Source: Vitrella brassicaformis
Taxonomy: Eukaryota; Sar; Vitrellaceae
NCBI GenBank assembly: GCA_001179505.1
Contig: CDMY01000231.1
Coordinates: 58,748-122,747, forward strand
DNA: 64,000 nucleotides
Direction: 5' to 3'
This document shows positions 31,939-43,139 of the stretch, in pieces. A program made the translations under genes and the position numbers. Below the pieces are notes generated by a model, which was not told the origin of the DNA, searched no databases, and saw nothing but the letters and a program-made list of their open reading frames with translations. Each line of letters begins with the position of its first letter. Position 1 is the stretch's first letter.

Positions 31939-34263
31939 ATGCAGAGGAGCAAATGCTTTCGTCAACGTCCACTCATCCATCTTGCTCTCTGTCAAGCCCT
32001 TCTCGCCTTTTGCCGCCTTAACCCCTTGTCGGCTTTCCAGCCGCACAATGCACTGCCCATCGGCCGCTCTCTGGCCCCGTCGGCCCACCAATCGCGGCAA
32101 CATCGTCCGAGGAATGGCGCCTTGTTAACCACGCTGCCGCTCTCGGCAACACTGAGTGTCGAGAAGCCCGGCTCCGACACGCAAAGTGACGCCAAAGCAG
32201 CTGAAGAGGCGGCTCGCGTGACCGTCAGGATATCTGAGTCTGAGAAGTGGGTGGTGTCTTCTGAGCTGTGGGAGAACTTCGGTATGGTCGAAGGGGAGGA
32301 AGATCGGTACCTCCCTACGCAGCGGACGAGCGAGAATGCACCGTGGGTGCGCGTGAAGGCGTTTGTGGCAACAGTGATGAAGAGTGAGGGCGACTTTGCA
32401 GTGGGCGAAGAGGTGATTGGCTACGAGCAGCCGGGAACGCCCAAAGGTGAGGGAGGGACTGCCCCCTTGCGCATTCACTCTCTCTTCTGTCTGTCTGTTT
32501 CCGTGAGTGCCTGCAGTGTTGGATGACCTGTCTGTGCTGCCTTCCAGCCTTGTGAGGAAGCCAAAATCCCTCACACGCAGACAAGCAGGTAACGTACACG
32601 TGCTACGCAGACAGGCAGACAGACAGGAATCACGCAACAAGGTCACCCACCCACGGAACACTGTCCCTGTCATCCCTCCCTCTTCAGTGCTGCTTCCCCT
32701 CCTCGCCATCACGGCGGCGGCCGTCCTGGCCCACTTCGCCAGACAGCCGAGCGTCCTCAGGCCTCTGAGAGGAGGCGCACGCGCTGCCAGCAGCACCAAG
32801 CCCTTCGCTGCCGACGTGTCCCGGCCAGAGCCGATATCGTTGCCGCCGGGTGTGGTGTTCGAGATGGGCAAGGGGCTGGAAAGCGTCAAGGGTGTGCTAC
32901 TGGGGCTCAGCGCCACCAACACCTTCCTGTGCCAGATACTCCACCTGCTCGGCGCGCACGTGTCCATTGTGGGAGCGGACAAAGTCGACGGACAAGTCAA
33001 GTACTAAGTGACGTGACGCAGCACAGCACAGCACAGCAGACGAGTCATCAAGTCATCACAGACAGCACATGCCATGCCGCCTGTCCTGTCTGTTGGTGGC
33101 ATCAGGTATCGGTGGGGCCAGCTAGGTGCGGATGGTGGGGTGTATGACGTGCGGGATGGAGTGGACTTCGAGGACGCTGCGGGCGGGACGCCGTCATTCG
33201 TCATCGATGCGGTGGGCAGGGAACCAGACGACGTCCAGGAAGCCGTCACTCGGGTAGCTACAAAACACAACCGCAAGACGACCAAACCAAACCACGAGCA
33301 AGGACCACTTTCTCCCTCCTGTCTTCCTTCCCTTTTGTCTGCAGTCCTGGAACGCCCGCTATCTGTCCACAGCCCCATCAGCCCTTCTTGAGGCAGCTGG
33401 GGGCGGCCTCGCTTCCGCATTCGGCAGCGTCATCTCCATTTTGGCCAAGAAGACCGACGCCTCTGAGCCAAAGATGGCCGGTCGTGTGAGGAATTGGACG
33501 CCGAGCACGTCTGCTGTGGGCGCGCTGCGGTGGGCTGCTGATCTGGTGGAGAGCGGGAGGGTGAGGGAGCTGCCTGAACGGCTCGTGCAGTCGCGGGACT
33601 ACTTTGAGGCTCTCTCCTGGCCCAGTGACTCCGAGAGCTTACAGCGGTTCGGCTTCCCGGCGCTCTCACAGACCCAAAGCATGAGGAATTTAGGTGAGAA
33701 GAAAGCGATGTGGATATTCACGATTGCAGTCCGTGTGTGTGTGCGCCTGCAGGTCTTGACATCATCAGCCCAGATGCTCCCAAGTCATTGTGGGGCGACG
33801 TGGAGACCCTCGAGGAGGGTGAGCAGCCCCTCCTGTGGGCGCACGACGTCATCGACCTGGAGGAGCGTATCGAGGCCACCAACATCACACCGCTTGTCGT
33901 CTTCGCAACCGCATCATGGTGGGCGTGCGGCACCCGCATCACAACGCTCCACAGCGAATCGAGGGATGTGCGTCTTTGTCCTTCTTGCTTGGCTTGTTCA
34001 GGTGCCAGGCCTGCAGGGCCCTGCGCCCCACGGTGCGGCAGCTGGTGCGAGACTTCCCCGGCGTCAAGTGGGTGTGTGTGGACATCGACAACCCCGAGGA
34101 TGTGCCGCGGAGTGTGGCTTTGAGGAAGGCGATTGACGTCAAGGTGGTCCCGTCATTCCAGATGTACAGGAAGGGCGAGAAGGTGGATGAGATCGAGACC
34201 ACAGACAAGACCGTCCTGGCCAGGACCATCGGCAACCTACTCAAGGACCATAAGAAGGCATGA
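31939..34263 (+). CDS. Probable plastid medium-chain dehydrogenase/reductase fused to a thioredoxin domain
   Basis: Join 31939-32446, 32517-32588, 32688-33000, 33106-33253, 33345-33693, 33753-33918, 34002-34263, 605 residues, all phases consistent. The N-terminus has a hydrophobic signal (LIHLALCQALLAFCRL), then LSAFQPHNAL, resembling the Phe-containing cleavage motif of complex-plastid leaders, then a Ser/Arg-rich stretch. Residues about 65-480 look like a medium-chain reductase: a GroES-like part (WVVSSELWENFG..VIGYEQPG), a Rossmann unit (GVLLGLSATNTFLCQILHLLGA, HVSIVGADKVD) and a quinone-reductase-like end (LRWAADLVESGRVRELPERL). After a linker, residues about 500-605 are a thioredoxin fold: PLVVFATASWCQACRALRP, VKWVCVDIDNP, VKVVPSFQMYRKGEKV. 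The active site is WCQAC where WCGPC is usual; its Trp codon spans an intron. The Rossmann glycine motif is weak, so NADPH use is uncertain. Confidence 0.75.
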
Positions 34264-34269
34264 GTGGGG

Positions 34270-34569
34270 NNNNNNNNNNNNNNNNNNNNNNNNNNNNNNN
34301 NNNNNNNNNNNNNNNNNNNNNNNNNNNNNNNNNNNNNNNNNNNNNNNNNNNNNNNNNNNNNNNNNNNNNNNNNNNNNNNNNNNNNNNNNNNNNNNNNNNN
34401 NNNNNNNNNNNNNNNNNNNNNNNNNNNNNNNNNNNNNNNNNNNNNNNNNNNNNNNNNNNNNNNNNNNNNNNNNNNNNNNNNNNNNNNNNNNNNNNNNNNN
34501 NNNNNNNNNNNNNNNNNNNNNNNNNNNNNNNNNNNNNNNNNNNNNNNNNNNNNNNNNNNNNNNNNNNNN
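34270..34569. other. Assembly gap, 300 N
   Basis: Exactly 300 unknown bases, starting six bases after the stop of the preceding gene. Flanked by G runs (GTGGGG before, GGGGGG after). The size is probably a placeholder. Confidence 0.95.
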
Positions 34570-35481
34570 GGGGGGCGATCGGTCGGTGTACAGAGGGAGG
34601 GAGGGAAGATGATGGACGGTGGGGGGCTGGCTAGTTGGCTGGCTGAGCTGGCTGAGAGTGAGTGTTATGCCACAGAAGCCAGCCAGGGGTTGTACTGTGT
34701 GTGTGGGTTCGTCGGGAGTGTGCATACGCATATTTGTACTCGCTGCTGCCTGCCTTCTCTTGTCTCCTCTTTCTCTCTGCTCTGCTGCAGTGTTTTTCCT
34801 CTGTCTGCGAATGAAAGAAAGATGCTGTCTCCCCTGCCCTCTCCCCTTGCCACTAACTAACTCTGGCTGGCTATCCTGTTGTCAACCCGTGCTTGCTTGC
34901 TGTAGCTATTTTTCTCTTCCTGCCTGCCTCAATGCATCCATCCATCCAGTCTCTCATACATACCCCATCCATCTATCCATCTCAGCTGAGCTGTAGTGTC
35001 CTGGGATAGAGGGCCAGAGGGCGAAGTCAGGGGCAGGCAGTGCACGTTCGTACGTCTGGTGTGCATGATCGATCGATCGATCAACCCGCCGATTTTCCAG
35101 CGTCACGGCAGCCAGGTGGGGAGTTTTATGTCTGAATGAATGTGACTGAGAAGGGCTGGGCGATATTTCTACTTGCGCGTCACGGCAGCCAGGTGGGGAG
35201 TTTTATGTCTGAATGAATGTGACTGAGAAGGGCTGGGCGATATTTCTACTTGCGAGACAGACCTCTCGTGGGCACTCAATTCAGCGAATGGAACACGTCT
35301 TGTGGGTCCGGTGTGTGTCTCTCCCTCCCGCTTCCCCGCCCGACATCCCCATCATACTCACATGACACAAAAAACCGCTACAGCGGCACGAGACGGAAAA
35401 ACTGCTACCACACGGCGGCTGGGCTGCTTCGTCAGCCACACACCGACCAAGGGACAACTACAGAAAAACTCGGCCCCATCC
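34570..35481. other. Intergenic with a 77-base tandem duplication
   Basis: Simple-repeat-rich (CTGGCTGG, TCCATC, GATC). No gene seen. Holds the perfect tandem duplication listed next. Confidence 0.5.
35100..35253. repeat. Perfect tandem duplication, 2 x 77 bases
   Basis: The unit starts GCGTCACGGCAGCCAGG and ends CGATATTTCTACTTGC. The two copies (35100-35176, 35177-35253) are identical by eye. It is not coding in any frame that continues outside. Confidence 0.95.
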
Positions 35482-36834
35482 TCACCGGCACGTGCCCACA
35501 GTGGTGAGGATGCGCCTGGGGGGGTCAAAGGGCTTCCGCGCATGTGCACACGCCAAGTTATCGACAAAGAGGATGTCCCCCTCCCGCCAGGCAAACATCA
35601 CATAGTTGCGCCAGTACGCCCGCACAATCAAAAACAGGTCGAGCAGCCCTATCTCAGAGCCGTCGGCGTACGTGGCCCACAGCAGGCACTGCATTGGGAA
35701 GAAACGCAGCACCACCACTTGCAGCACCCACATGCACAGCAGCACCAGCAGGACGGCAATGTCGCGAAGGCGCCAAGTGTGGCTGGCGAGGAAGAAGGCG
35801 TCACAGACGTTGCCGAATGGATGGAGGAAAGGGAAGAACCCGCCCAGGGCTGTCTCCTCGTCCCCACCGCCGCTGGCCGCGGGCACCAATGTCGTTGCCG
35901 GGAATGTGTTCTTGAGGAGGCAGTCTCCTCCTCGCTTGCCGTCGACCCACTCGAGTTCGACTTTGTCTTGTTTGCATGCGTCCTCCACCTTCTGGGGGTC
36001 CCCGTCGGTGTCGAAGGTGTCGCGCCACGTCTTGGTCTTGCGGCCCAGCGAACGGGCATCGAACACCCTGATCGATCGACCAATGGCAGAGGAAGGGAGA
36101 TAGATGTGTCCTTTGATCCGATTGGTATCGCTGACAAAGTGACTGACTGACCTTTTGCTCTCTGCGTCGCCTCTGCGGACAGCCGTGAAGCCTCCCTTCC
36201 GCTCAAGCTTGGCTTGCAGCCAGAGGGGCAGATCTTTCCACACGAGGCTCAGGCGCGCGATCGGCGTTTCGCCGCCCCAGGCACACGCCCGCTCACAGAA
36301 GAAGATAATGCAGTCAGGCCGCAGACTGCACACAGGGAGGACGTGACATAGTCAACACATGAAGCCTCTTTCTGTTTGGTCAGTCAGCGTACGCGGGGGT
36401 CTCGGCCAACTCCGCATGAGCAGCTATGGGGAGGTAGTGCGGCAGCTCAGTGGACGTCCACACGTGCTTTGTGATGCGGTTGCGAGGCGCATTTCCTGCA
36501 GGCAGGCACGTGACGTGACGTCCACTTATTTTTCTCACACATCCATTCATTCATTCATGCATCTCATCCGTCCGTCCTCTGACGCGGTGTGTGTGTTGGT
36601 GACCTGACCTGGGTATCTGTCGAGCAGCATCGGGCACAGGGCCAGCGCCGCCTTCTCGAAGCTGACGGCGTCAGTCACATGGAAGCCCCGTACCAGCAAG
36701 GCGCCGGACTGGTTCCACAGGGCCTTCAACTCATTAGTGTTGTCGTGCAGCAGGCGGCAGAGGTGCTCGACCGAGAGATCTGGCTCATCTGCAGCAGGCG
36801 ACAAGACCACGCCGAGATGCTTGTCCAGAGCCAC
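35482..36834 (-). CDS. TauD/TfdA-type Fe(II)/2-oxoglutarate dioxygenase with an inserted membrane helix
   Basis: Complement of exons 36609-36834, 36393-36495, 36152-36325, 35482-36067. Landmarks: SGALLVRGFHVTDAVSFEK, the first iron-ligand region AAHAELAET, PDCIIFFCERACAWGGETPIA and the last ligand His in DILFVDNLACAHARKPFDPPRR. Enzymes of this family use Fe(II), oxygen and 2-oxoglutarate to hydroxylate small molecules. Between the two halves lies a strongly hydrophobic stretch (DIAVLLVLLCMWVLQVVVLRFF), not usual for the family, which may anchor the enzyme. The 5' end is unclear: just upstream of VALDKHLGVVLSP the frame meets TAG, which also forms an acceptor (CTGACCTAG). Either a further 5' exon exists, or the ATG 39 bases upstream is separated by that stop. 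Confidence 0.75.
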
Positions 36835-37264
36835 CTAGGTCAGCCCCTTGAGCGGAATAGCAGCTTCTTTCATGACACCCTTCGAGCCAAACCACTGTGT
36901 TGATCTAGACCATCTCCACCGTATGGCCTAGGCAGAGCACAAGACAACCAACTGCAGCCTCCTCAGAAAACCACTAGGGTTTCAGGGTTCATGCACCTCG
37001 GGTTTTACGTCTCAGGATTAGGGTCCGTCCCAGGTCCCCTCTCGAATCTAATTTCTCTCTCTGTCCCGGGGGCGGTCCCAGGGCCCTTCCGCAGTTCTCT
37101 CTGCGGGAGGTCGCCTTTCCCAAATTCGTGTCGCACAATCCGCCGCTCCCGTCGCTGTTCTGGATCAGTCAAGCAGATCTTGGTCCTCGCCTGGTGAATC
37201 AAGACCAATTGATCAAGACCCGCCGCTTTGCGCGACAGCCCTCGCAGCACAGCCACGTCACATC
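36835..37264. other. Intergenic between divergent genes; possible missing 5' exon
   Basis: May contain the first exon of the dioxygenase gene. A patch at 36970-37025 has TAGGGTTTCAGGGTTC and ATTAGGGTCC, loosely like a TTTAGGG telomere repeat but too degenerate to call. Confidence 0.35.
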
Positions 37265-37865
37265 ATGCCATCCTATCCCTCCGTTGGGCAGCCTTCCACC
37301 GCTGCACCGGCGTACGATGCGCCCCAGACGACGCCGGTTGTTGCGACGCCGGTTGTTGTCGGCCAGCCGGTGGCGACGAGTGATCCCACGTATGCGCAGA
37401 TGGTGCAGGACACGACAGACAAGCCCGAGGGTACCGGCGAGCCGCAGCATGTGCAGCCGCAGACGGTGCAGCCGCAGTTGGGTGGTGCTCATGTGATCAA
37501 CGTGCCCGCGGTGGTGGTGTACGATCCGCGACATGAAGATGACAGGTCGTGCATGCTCGGCTGTGCACAGGTGGGGAGGGAGGCAGGGACGGTGGGAGGG
37601 AGGGAGGAACAGGACAGGCAGACATTTCTTTCCCTTATGTGCAATATACATCAATGTTGTGTTATGGTGTGTTGTTGTCCATCAGGTGTCGTGCATGTTG
37701 TCGGTATTCTTCCCCATTGTTGGGTGCATCGCTTTCTGTGCGAATCTGGACGCCAAGGAGGGGTCCGAGAGGTACAAGTGGGCCCGCCGCTGCCTCCTCG
37801 TGGCCATCGTCATGATCGCACTGGCAATCCTTTGGCGGGTCATCGTGTACATGACCTTAAGCTAG
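37265..37865 (+). CDS. Small membrane protein with Pro-rich N-terminus
   Basis: Join 37265-37570, 37686-37865, 161 residues. The N-terminal 85 residues are rich in Pro, Thr, Val and Gln (TTPVVATPVVVGQPVAT, PQHVQPQTVQPQ). A Cys-containing hydrophobic stretch (CMLSVFFPIVGCIAFCANL), a short charged loop (DAKEGSERYKWARR) and a second hydrophobic helix (CLLVAIVMIALAILWRVIV) close the protein. The layout, Pro-rich tail then two membrane segments with Cys near the first, recalls LITAF/BRI3-like small endosomal proteins, but the motif set is not complete. Function unknown. Confidence 0.6.
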
Positions 37866-39995
37866 ACAGACAGACAGACAGACAGTGGGTACCGGGCTGT
37901 CGAGGGCACAGCTTTAGTCATTTTCCTAGGTCCGTATATCGCATTCATCTGTGTCGGTTCTTTTCAGTGTCAATCAAGTGTTTCGTGCCTGTCCGTCCAG
38001 CGGCGGGACTCTTCCTGCCGGTTGTTGGACGGAGAGGGTGTTAAGCTGGCGGTCAGTGTATGTGTGTGTTGTATTTTGTGTCGATTTCAGCGTCAAGTGT
38101 ATCTATCGTACCCAGATAGCTTGAGTGTCGTGTCTGTCTGTCCGGCTGCCTGCCTGTCTGTCTGGCTGGCTGGCTGCCTGTCTATCTATCTATCTATCTA
38201 TCTATCTATTTATCTGTCTGCCTGTGTGTCTGTCCATGCACTGCGTTCGCCGGTTGGAAGCATGGCGGTGTGTGCAGTGCATGTCATGTGTGTATTGTAC
38301 GTACGTACGTAAGTTGGCTGTTTTTGGTCACTGCGGCTGATGTAGCGCATCTCATTCGTGTGTGCCTCACTCTAGTCACGGGTGCGGCCTAGCTCGCGGC
38401 GCAGCTCCACAATTGCATGGTGCTGTGTCTGGGCGTCGGTGAGGCTATTTCTCGTGCTGACTTCACTGCCTTCGGCAAGTGAGTGCGTTGTGACTGTCTG
38501 TCCTTGTTGAGGGCTGGCCCGCTGTCTTGCAAGACCCAACACATTCATCTGTTCGTGTGTGTTTTTCGTGTCGAAGGCGCGTGTGTGGGTGAGGTGACTT
38601 ACTGTGTGTGTGGCTGGTTCATCGATGCATGTGGCTGGCTTTGCGGACGAGGGTAGAGCCTTTGCAATGGATGTGTCTTCGGACGGTCTGCTTGTGCCCT
38701 CTTGCACGTTGGGTGTTGATGAGACTTGGTTTATTACAGAGGTCATTCATTCATTCATTGCAGATGGCGACCATCAACATAACATCCATGAGTCAACGAT
38801 CCCGTGCCGACAGACAGACAGGCAGGCAGCCCCACACGCACCCAAGGCAGTCAGTATCCATATATATCACTCTCTCCGTCACACGGCATTCCGTCACTGT
38901 GTGTCCGAATACACCGACCGCATCACACACTCTTGTCTGCTGCCTCTCTGTCAGTTTGTTTGTCTCTCCACGTGTCACTCACTCTCTCCATTGCCGCATC
39001 TCTCGCGACAAAACAAAAAGATTCCCCTTTCCGAACCGGTCGGTGTGGGCGCCCAGCCGGCCATGAATACATATAGCCGTATGCACCGCCACCGGCCAAA
39101 AAGGCGAAAAAAAAAGGGAAGCCATCTCATCACACACACGGAGCTAGGTCGTGGGCCATGGCAGGACGACCAGCTGCTCGATGGTACACATAAATACGCA
39201 GCATGCATATGCTCTCGCTCTCTGTGTTCAGTGCTTGTGCGTGGTAGCGAGCCACAGAAGAACGGGGCAGGCAGCCAAATCGACACAGACAGCCAGTTAG
39301 TTAGTTACACGCGCACTCAGGCGGCCACTCTTTCGGCAACACAGACGGACAGACAGACAGACAGCGGCATTCCATTCATTCAAACCGACATGCACAGCAG
39401 ATTGCATTCATGCCATGAATGGAGTGGGTGTTTCTGTGTGCTGGTATGGTATATTCGTCTGTCTCTGTCTCTCTCACTTCCACTCAGTCAGTCAGCCATC
39501 CAGCCACTCGTACGCACACCCGACACCAATCAGCCAAGGGGCGGCCAAAAAGACGTCCCAATTCGTTAGTTAGTTAGTTAATTCTGCCCTCCTCGTGTAC
39601 CCTTGCTCGAGGAGAGAGTGGCAGACACAACCGCCATTAAATGCGATGCTCGATATCGCAGCACAACAGACGGGACAGGCCGATCCTATTGCACACACAC
39701 AGAGGCAGTCAGTTGACTAAGGGAGAGGGAGAGGGAGAAATGTGGTTAAGATATAGGAAGATGTGCTTGTTGTGTTCGGTGCGCTTATGCGTGGGAGTGA
39801 GAGCCTCGCTTGCTGACGAAGAAAAAGCCTCGCTCAGACCAGACTATCCTCATCTGACATTCCATGCAGCATCCATCCAGCAGCCAGCCCAGGCACAACA
39901 CATCTGGGTCGGTCAATCTATGGCAGCCCCTCAGCCAGGCCATCCATCCATCCATCCATCCCCCAGCCAGTCCCCGTGTGTTGGCCTGTCTGTCT
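37866..39995. other. Long intergenic stretch, microsatellite-rich
   Basis: Contains (CTAT)n at about 38178-38213, (TACG)n near 38300, (TTAG)n near 39563 and (CATC)n near 39942. One minus-strand open frame with an ATG (next entry) is the only possible gene; otherwise nothing is seen. Confidence 0.5.
38372..38746 (-). CDS. Doubtful small open frame
   Basis: 124 codons from ATG at 38746, polar and Ser/Thr-rich (TSIAKALPSSAKPATCIDEP), ending in a charged helix (HAIVELRRELGRTRD). Composition is less repetitive than the surroundings, but there is no family, no conserved neighbour and a possible intron inside (GTAAGTCACC). Could be chance. Confidence 0.2.
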   Translation of the reverse strand: MTSVINQVSSTPNVQEGTSRPSEDTSIAKALPSSAKPATCIDEPATHTVSHLTHTRAFDTKNTHEQMNVLGLARQRASPQQGQTVTTHSLAEGSEVSTRNSLTDAQTQHHAIVELRRELGRTRD

Positions 39996-40914
39996 TCACT
40001 CTTGGTAGGTGGCCTTGGCAGCCGCCCCCCACAGGATCGCCCCCATCAGCCCGTCGCCGTATCCGGCGCGCACCGCGGCAATGCCCGTAGAGGCGCAGGG
40101 CAGCAGCCGGGTCTCGCGCCACTCGTGGGTGATGGCGCTGCCGATCATGACGGGCAGGTATCCCATGGACCGGTACTTGGCGTACTCGGCCGGCTCGACG
40201 GGTCCGGGCGGCGACGGGCAGAGGTTGACCATCTCCAGCCCGTCGCCAGGCCGGCTGGAGAAGGCCTCGAGCTTGCGGGTGTGCGGGCCGCTCATGACCC
40301 AGCCGATGACCACGTGGCCGCCACACGCCAGGTGGGTGACGTAGATGAGGGTGCTCTCGTCGATACACGTCCCGCCCAGCCCGACGGTGGCTTCGGTAGT
40401 GCGGAAGAAGGCCTCGAATGGCACCATCTCGGGCGACACGACGGGAGGAGGGTCGTACGATGTGCAGTTGGTGACCTGTGTGAAAAACGGGATCATGGCG
40501 CCTGGTGTGGCGGGTTGAAAAGGGTCATACTCACCTTCTCGACAGGGTCATCGGCAGGTGGCACATGCACGGCGTCCAACGACTGAAGGCCATCCCCAAA
40601 ACGTCCTGATGCGCACAGCCACACAGACAACCACACATGGCTTCTTAGGTGGTGGGTGTGCTGTGTGTCGCATATGCGGGTGTACCAGTAGGTGTGGCGT
40701 CGGGCTTGATCTCTGGCGACGAGTCGTCCTTCGTCGAGGCCGCAGACAGAGTGCTGAAGACAACGAAAGGAACAGACGCCATGTGAGCCCATCGATGGGC
40801 ACACCTCTCTTCCTGACAGTGCTTTGGCCGGGCGTACCTGACTTTGCGCTCGACTTTGCGCCACACCGTCCTCCCACGTCCACGGCGCTTCGTCAAAGAG
40901 CGTCCCTGAAGCAT
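39996..40914 (-). CDS. Unknown protein, four exons
   Basis: Complement of join 39996-40475, 40535-40605, 40686-40753, 40838-40914, 231 residues. The start MLQGRSLTKRRGRGRTVWRK is basic and could be an organelle presequence or nuclear signal. A Ser/Asp/Pro linker leads into a globular region of about 160 residues: VVSPEMVPFEAFFRTTEATV, LIYVTHLACGGHVVIGWVMS, GPVEPAEYAKYRSMGYLPVM, GYGDGLMGAILWGAAAKATY. No family recognised. Other starts are open upstream in the frame (MHARPD at 40965). Confidence 0.6.
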
Positions 40915-41254
40915 GCAGTGTGTAACAGGCGATAGGCACAGCAATGCATCGGGACGGGCATGCATGTCCTCTGGCAGCCCCGAGTCCGTCTCCTCCTCAC
41001 CTTGGCAGTCATCGCACTCACCAGCGGCATCCCGTCAACAATAAGGGCGAAACAGAAGCAAAACAGAAGAGAACGGTCGAGTGAAGGAACGTGAGTAGCT
41101 TCAGTGGGTCAAGAGTTAAGAGCCAGGCCTGAGAAACAGCCTCAACACGTTCCAACGTGCCACTTTTAATTGACCTGGGCTAGGGTACGTGGCTTCCGTG
41201 TAGCTCTGGCGAGCTGCGGGCGCATTCGACGTGAGAAGTAAGGATCACAAGGAA

Positions 41255-42737
41255 ATGGGTGCTAATGTGAGCAGAAGAAGCAACGACGAGGACTGGCCAT
41301 CGATCCGTGGCCAGCAGCCGGACTTCATTCATCGAGAAGAGCGGGACAGGCTACACAAGCTCAAGGACTTGGGCGTCCTCAGATCCACCGCCCTCTTCCT
41401 ATCGCATGTCGACTTCGAGACCGACGTGCTGCGCCACCGCCTCACCCGCGCTCTGCACGACACGACACTCGCTGACGGGACGCGGCTGGACACGGTGCTG
41501 ACGTTCGATGATGCGCAGCTGGAGGACCAGCTGCTGCTCCAGGTACACATTTGAGAGGAGGAAAGAGGCGAGTTCATTCATGGGTCCATTGACGTGTCGG
41601 TCCATCTACCAGGCCATGTACTTGGTTGAGGATCAGAGTTGGGACGAGGTGGCCGACGCACTGCGGCTGGCGAGCCAGCTCAGCTACTGTGAGCTGCCCG
41701 TCAACATCACACAGCAAGATCTCGAGAAGCACCATAGCAAAGAGGTGAGCATGATGGGTAGGTAAACGGCGATGGGGTCGGTGAGGGCCGGCCTTCATCT
41801 GTCCATTTGTTCTGATATGTGTCAGACATATTTGGCTGACCCTCGTGTCGTGGCGTTGTGGAAGATGGTCGGGCGGCACGTCAACTTTGGTGGCGAGTTG
41901 GGGCGTTTCGAGTTGTTCACTCACGGCAATGGCGCGCTGCGGGCCATCAAGGAGGAGGAGGACTTCACCGTCGATCTGACTCCCCTTTCCCCACACCATC
42001 AGTTCCAGCAACACGCCAACCCCCAGGACCCTCCCACCCGTCACCGCATCTATGTCGATGGCAACGGCAACTGGGAGGCGGGGGCTCATGGCCTATTCAC
42101 CGACGACTCGTTCTCGACGCTTCTCATGGGAATCATTCTCGTGCCGACCTTTGGCGACATGAGGAGGACCACTAAAGTCGTCTCCCGGTCAGTCAGTCAG
42201 TCAGTTAGTCGAGATGGGGCTATTCTGTTGTGTCATGTACTCTCCGTGATTGACCTATGTGTGTGTGTGTGTGCGTGTCTGCAGCGATGCTCGCGGCGGC
42301 GTGTTGGCGCATCTGCTCAATCAGCCGCCCAATCAGGCGGCGGGAGGGACCACGTCCGTCCTGACGTACACCCACGACGACACACCCATGAAGCTCCTGC
42401 TGGTGACGCCCTTCGACTGCCCATTTATCGCATTCGTCATCATCACTGCATTCGCCCCTCCAAATGGTATCACTGCATTCGCCCCTCAAAATGGTATGTT
42501 CCACGATTGTGGTTAGCCCAGACAGACATACACACCTCTTTTCTCATGTCATGTGTCCCGTCTTGTCTGTCTGTAGTGCAAGTGTCGGTGTCTACGACCG
42601 AGACGCCTGCAGCGGGGGTGGCTGAGAATGCGCCCTTCAAGCAACGCTTCCCCCGCACCACCGCCCTGGCGCGCCCCGTCCTAGGTCCCATAGCGCCCAT
42701 CGTATTCGACGGAGAAGACCCCAACCAGGATGCTTGA
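41255..42737 (+). CDS. Paralogous N-myristoylation-type protein, short form
   Basis: Join 41255-41542, 41613-41744, 41826-42187, 42285-42493, 42577-42737, 383 residues. It begins MGANVSRRS, a good N-myristoylation signal (Gly2, Ser6). It then matches the gene on the opposite strand at 43140-48118: DFIHREERDRLHKLKDLGVLRSTALF, LADGTRLDTVLTFDD, CELPVNITQQDLEKHHSK, VVALWKMVGRHVNFGGELGR and a C-terminal block FPRTTALARPVLGPIAPIVFD. No known family recognised; it may be membrane-attached through its lipid. Intron 4 has two alternative donors 27 bases apart, within a tandem duplication. Earlier GTG at 41231 is not used as a start in eukaryotes. Confidence 0.7.
42440..42493 (+). repeat. 27-base tandem duplication carrying a splice donor
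   Basis: GCATTCGCCCCTCCAAATGG and GCATTCGCCCCTCAAAATGG follow each other 27 bases apart. Each copy ends with a GGTAT donor, and use of either keeps the phase, adding or dropping nine residues. Confidence 0.8.
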
Positions 42738-43139
42738 TGGTGCCTTGCCTGGTCTTACAGATGGCTGGTTGTCTGCGTGTCTGGTTGTGCGTCTGTCTGC
42801 CCCGAGGCTGCCTGTGTGTGTTGTTGATACTTGGTTAGACGTGTGGATGGGACTCCCTGCGTGCTTCGTGACGTCTATGTACATCTTTTGCTGCTGGACG
42901 AGAAAATTCTTTTGTTGCGCCCTCATGCAATGCAATGCAATGCATCCATATGGATGGATGCACACAAGATGATGAGATGATCAACCGGCTGTCTCACCCA
43001 TCACGCGCCACAGCCTCCCACCACCCGCTGCTGCTGCACACGGAAAAGATGGATGGACACATAGACGATGGGCTGCGCTGCCCACTAGATCGTCCTCTCT
43101 ATCTTCCTTCGTCTCTGCTGGTGTGCCGCCCGCGTCGAT
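42738..43139. other. Intergenic between convergent paralogues, no gene seen
   Basis: Contains ATGCA repeats at 42926-42950. The two paralogous genes end toward each other here. Confidence 0.5.

Noticed and set aside
36965-37030. TTTAGGG-like interstitial telomere repeat
   Set aside because: Only two or three degenerate matches (TAGGGTTTC, ATTAGGG); not an array.
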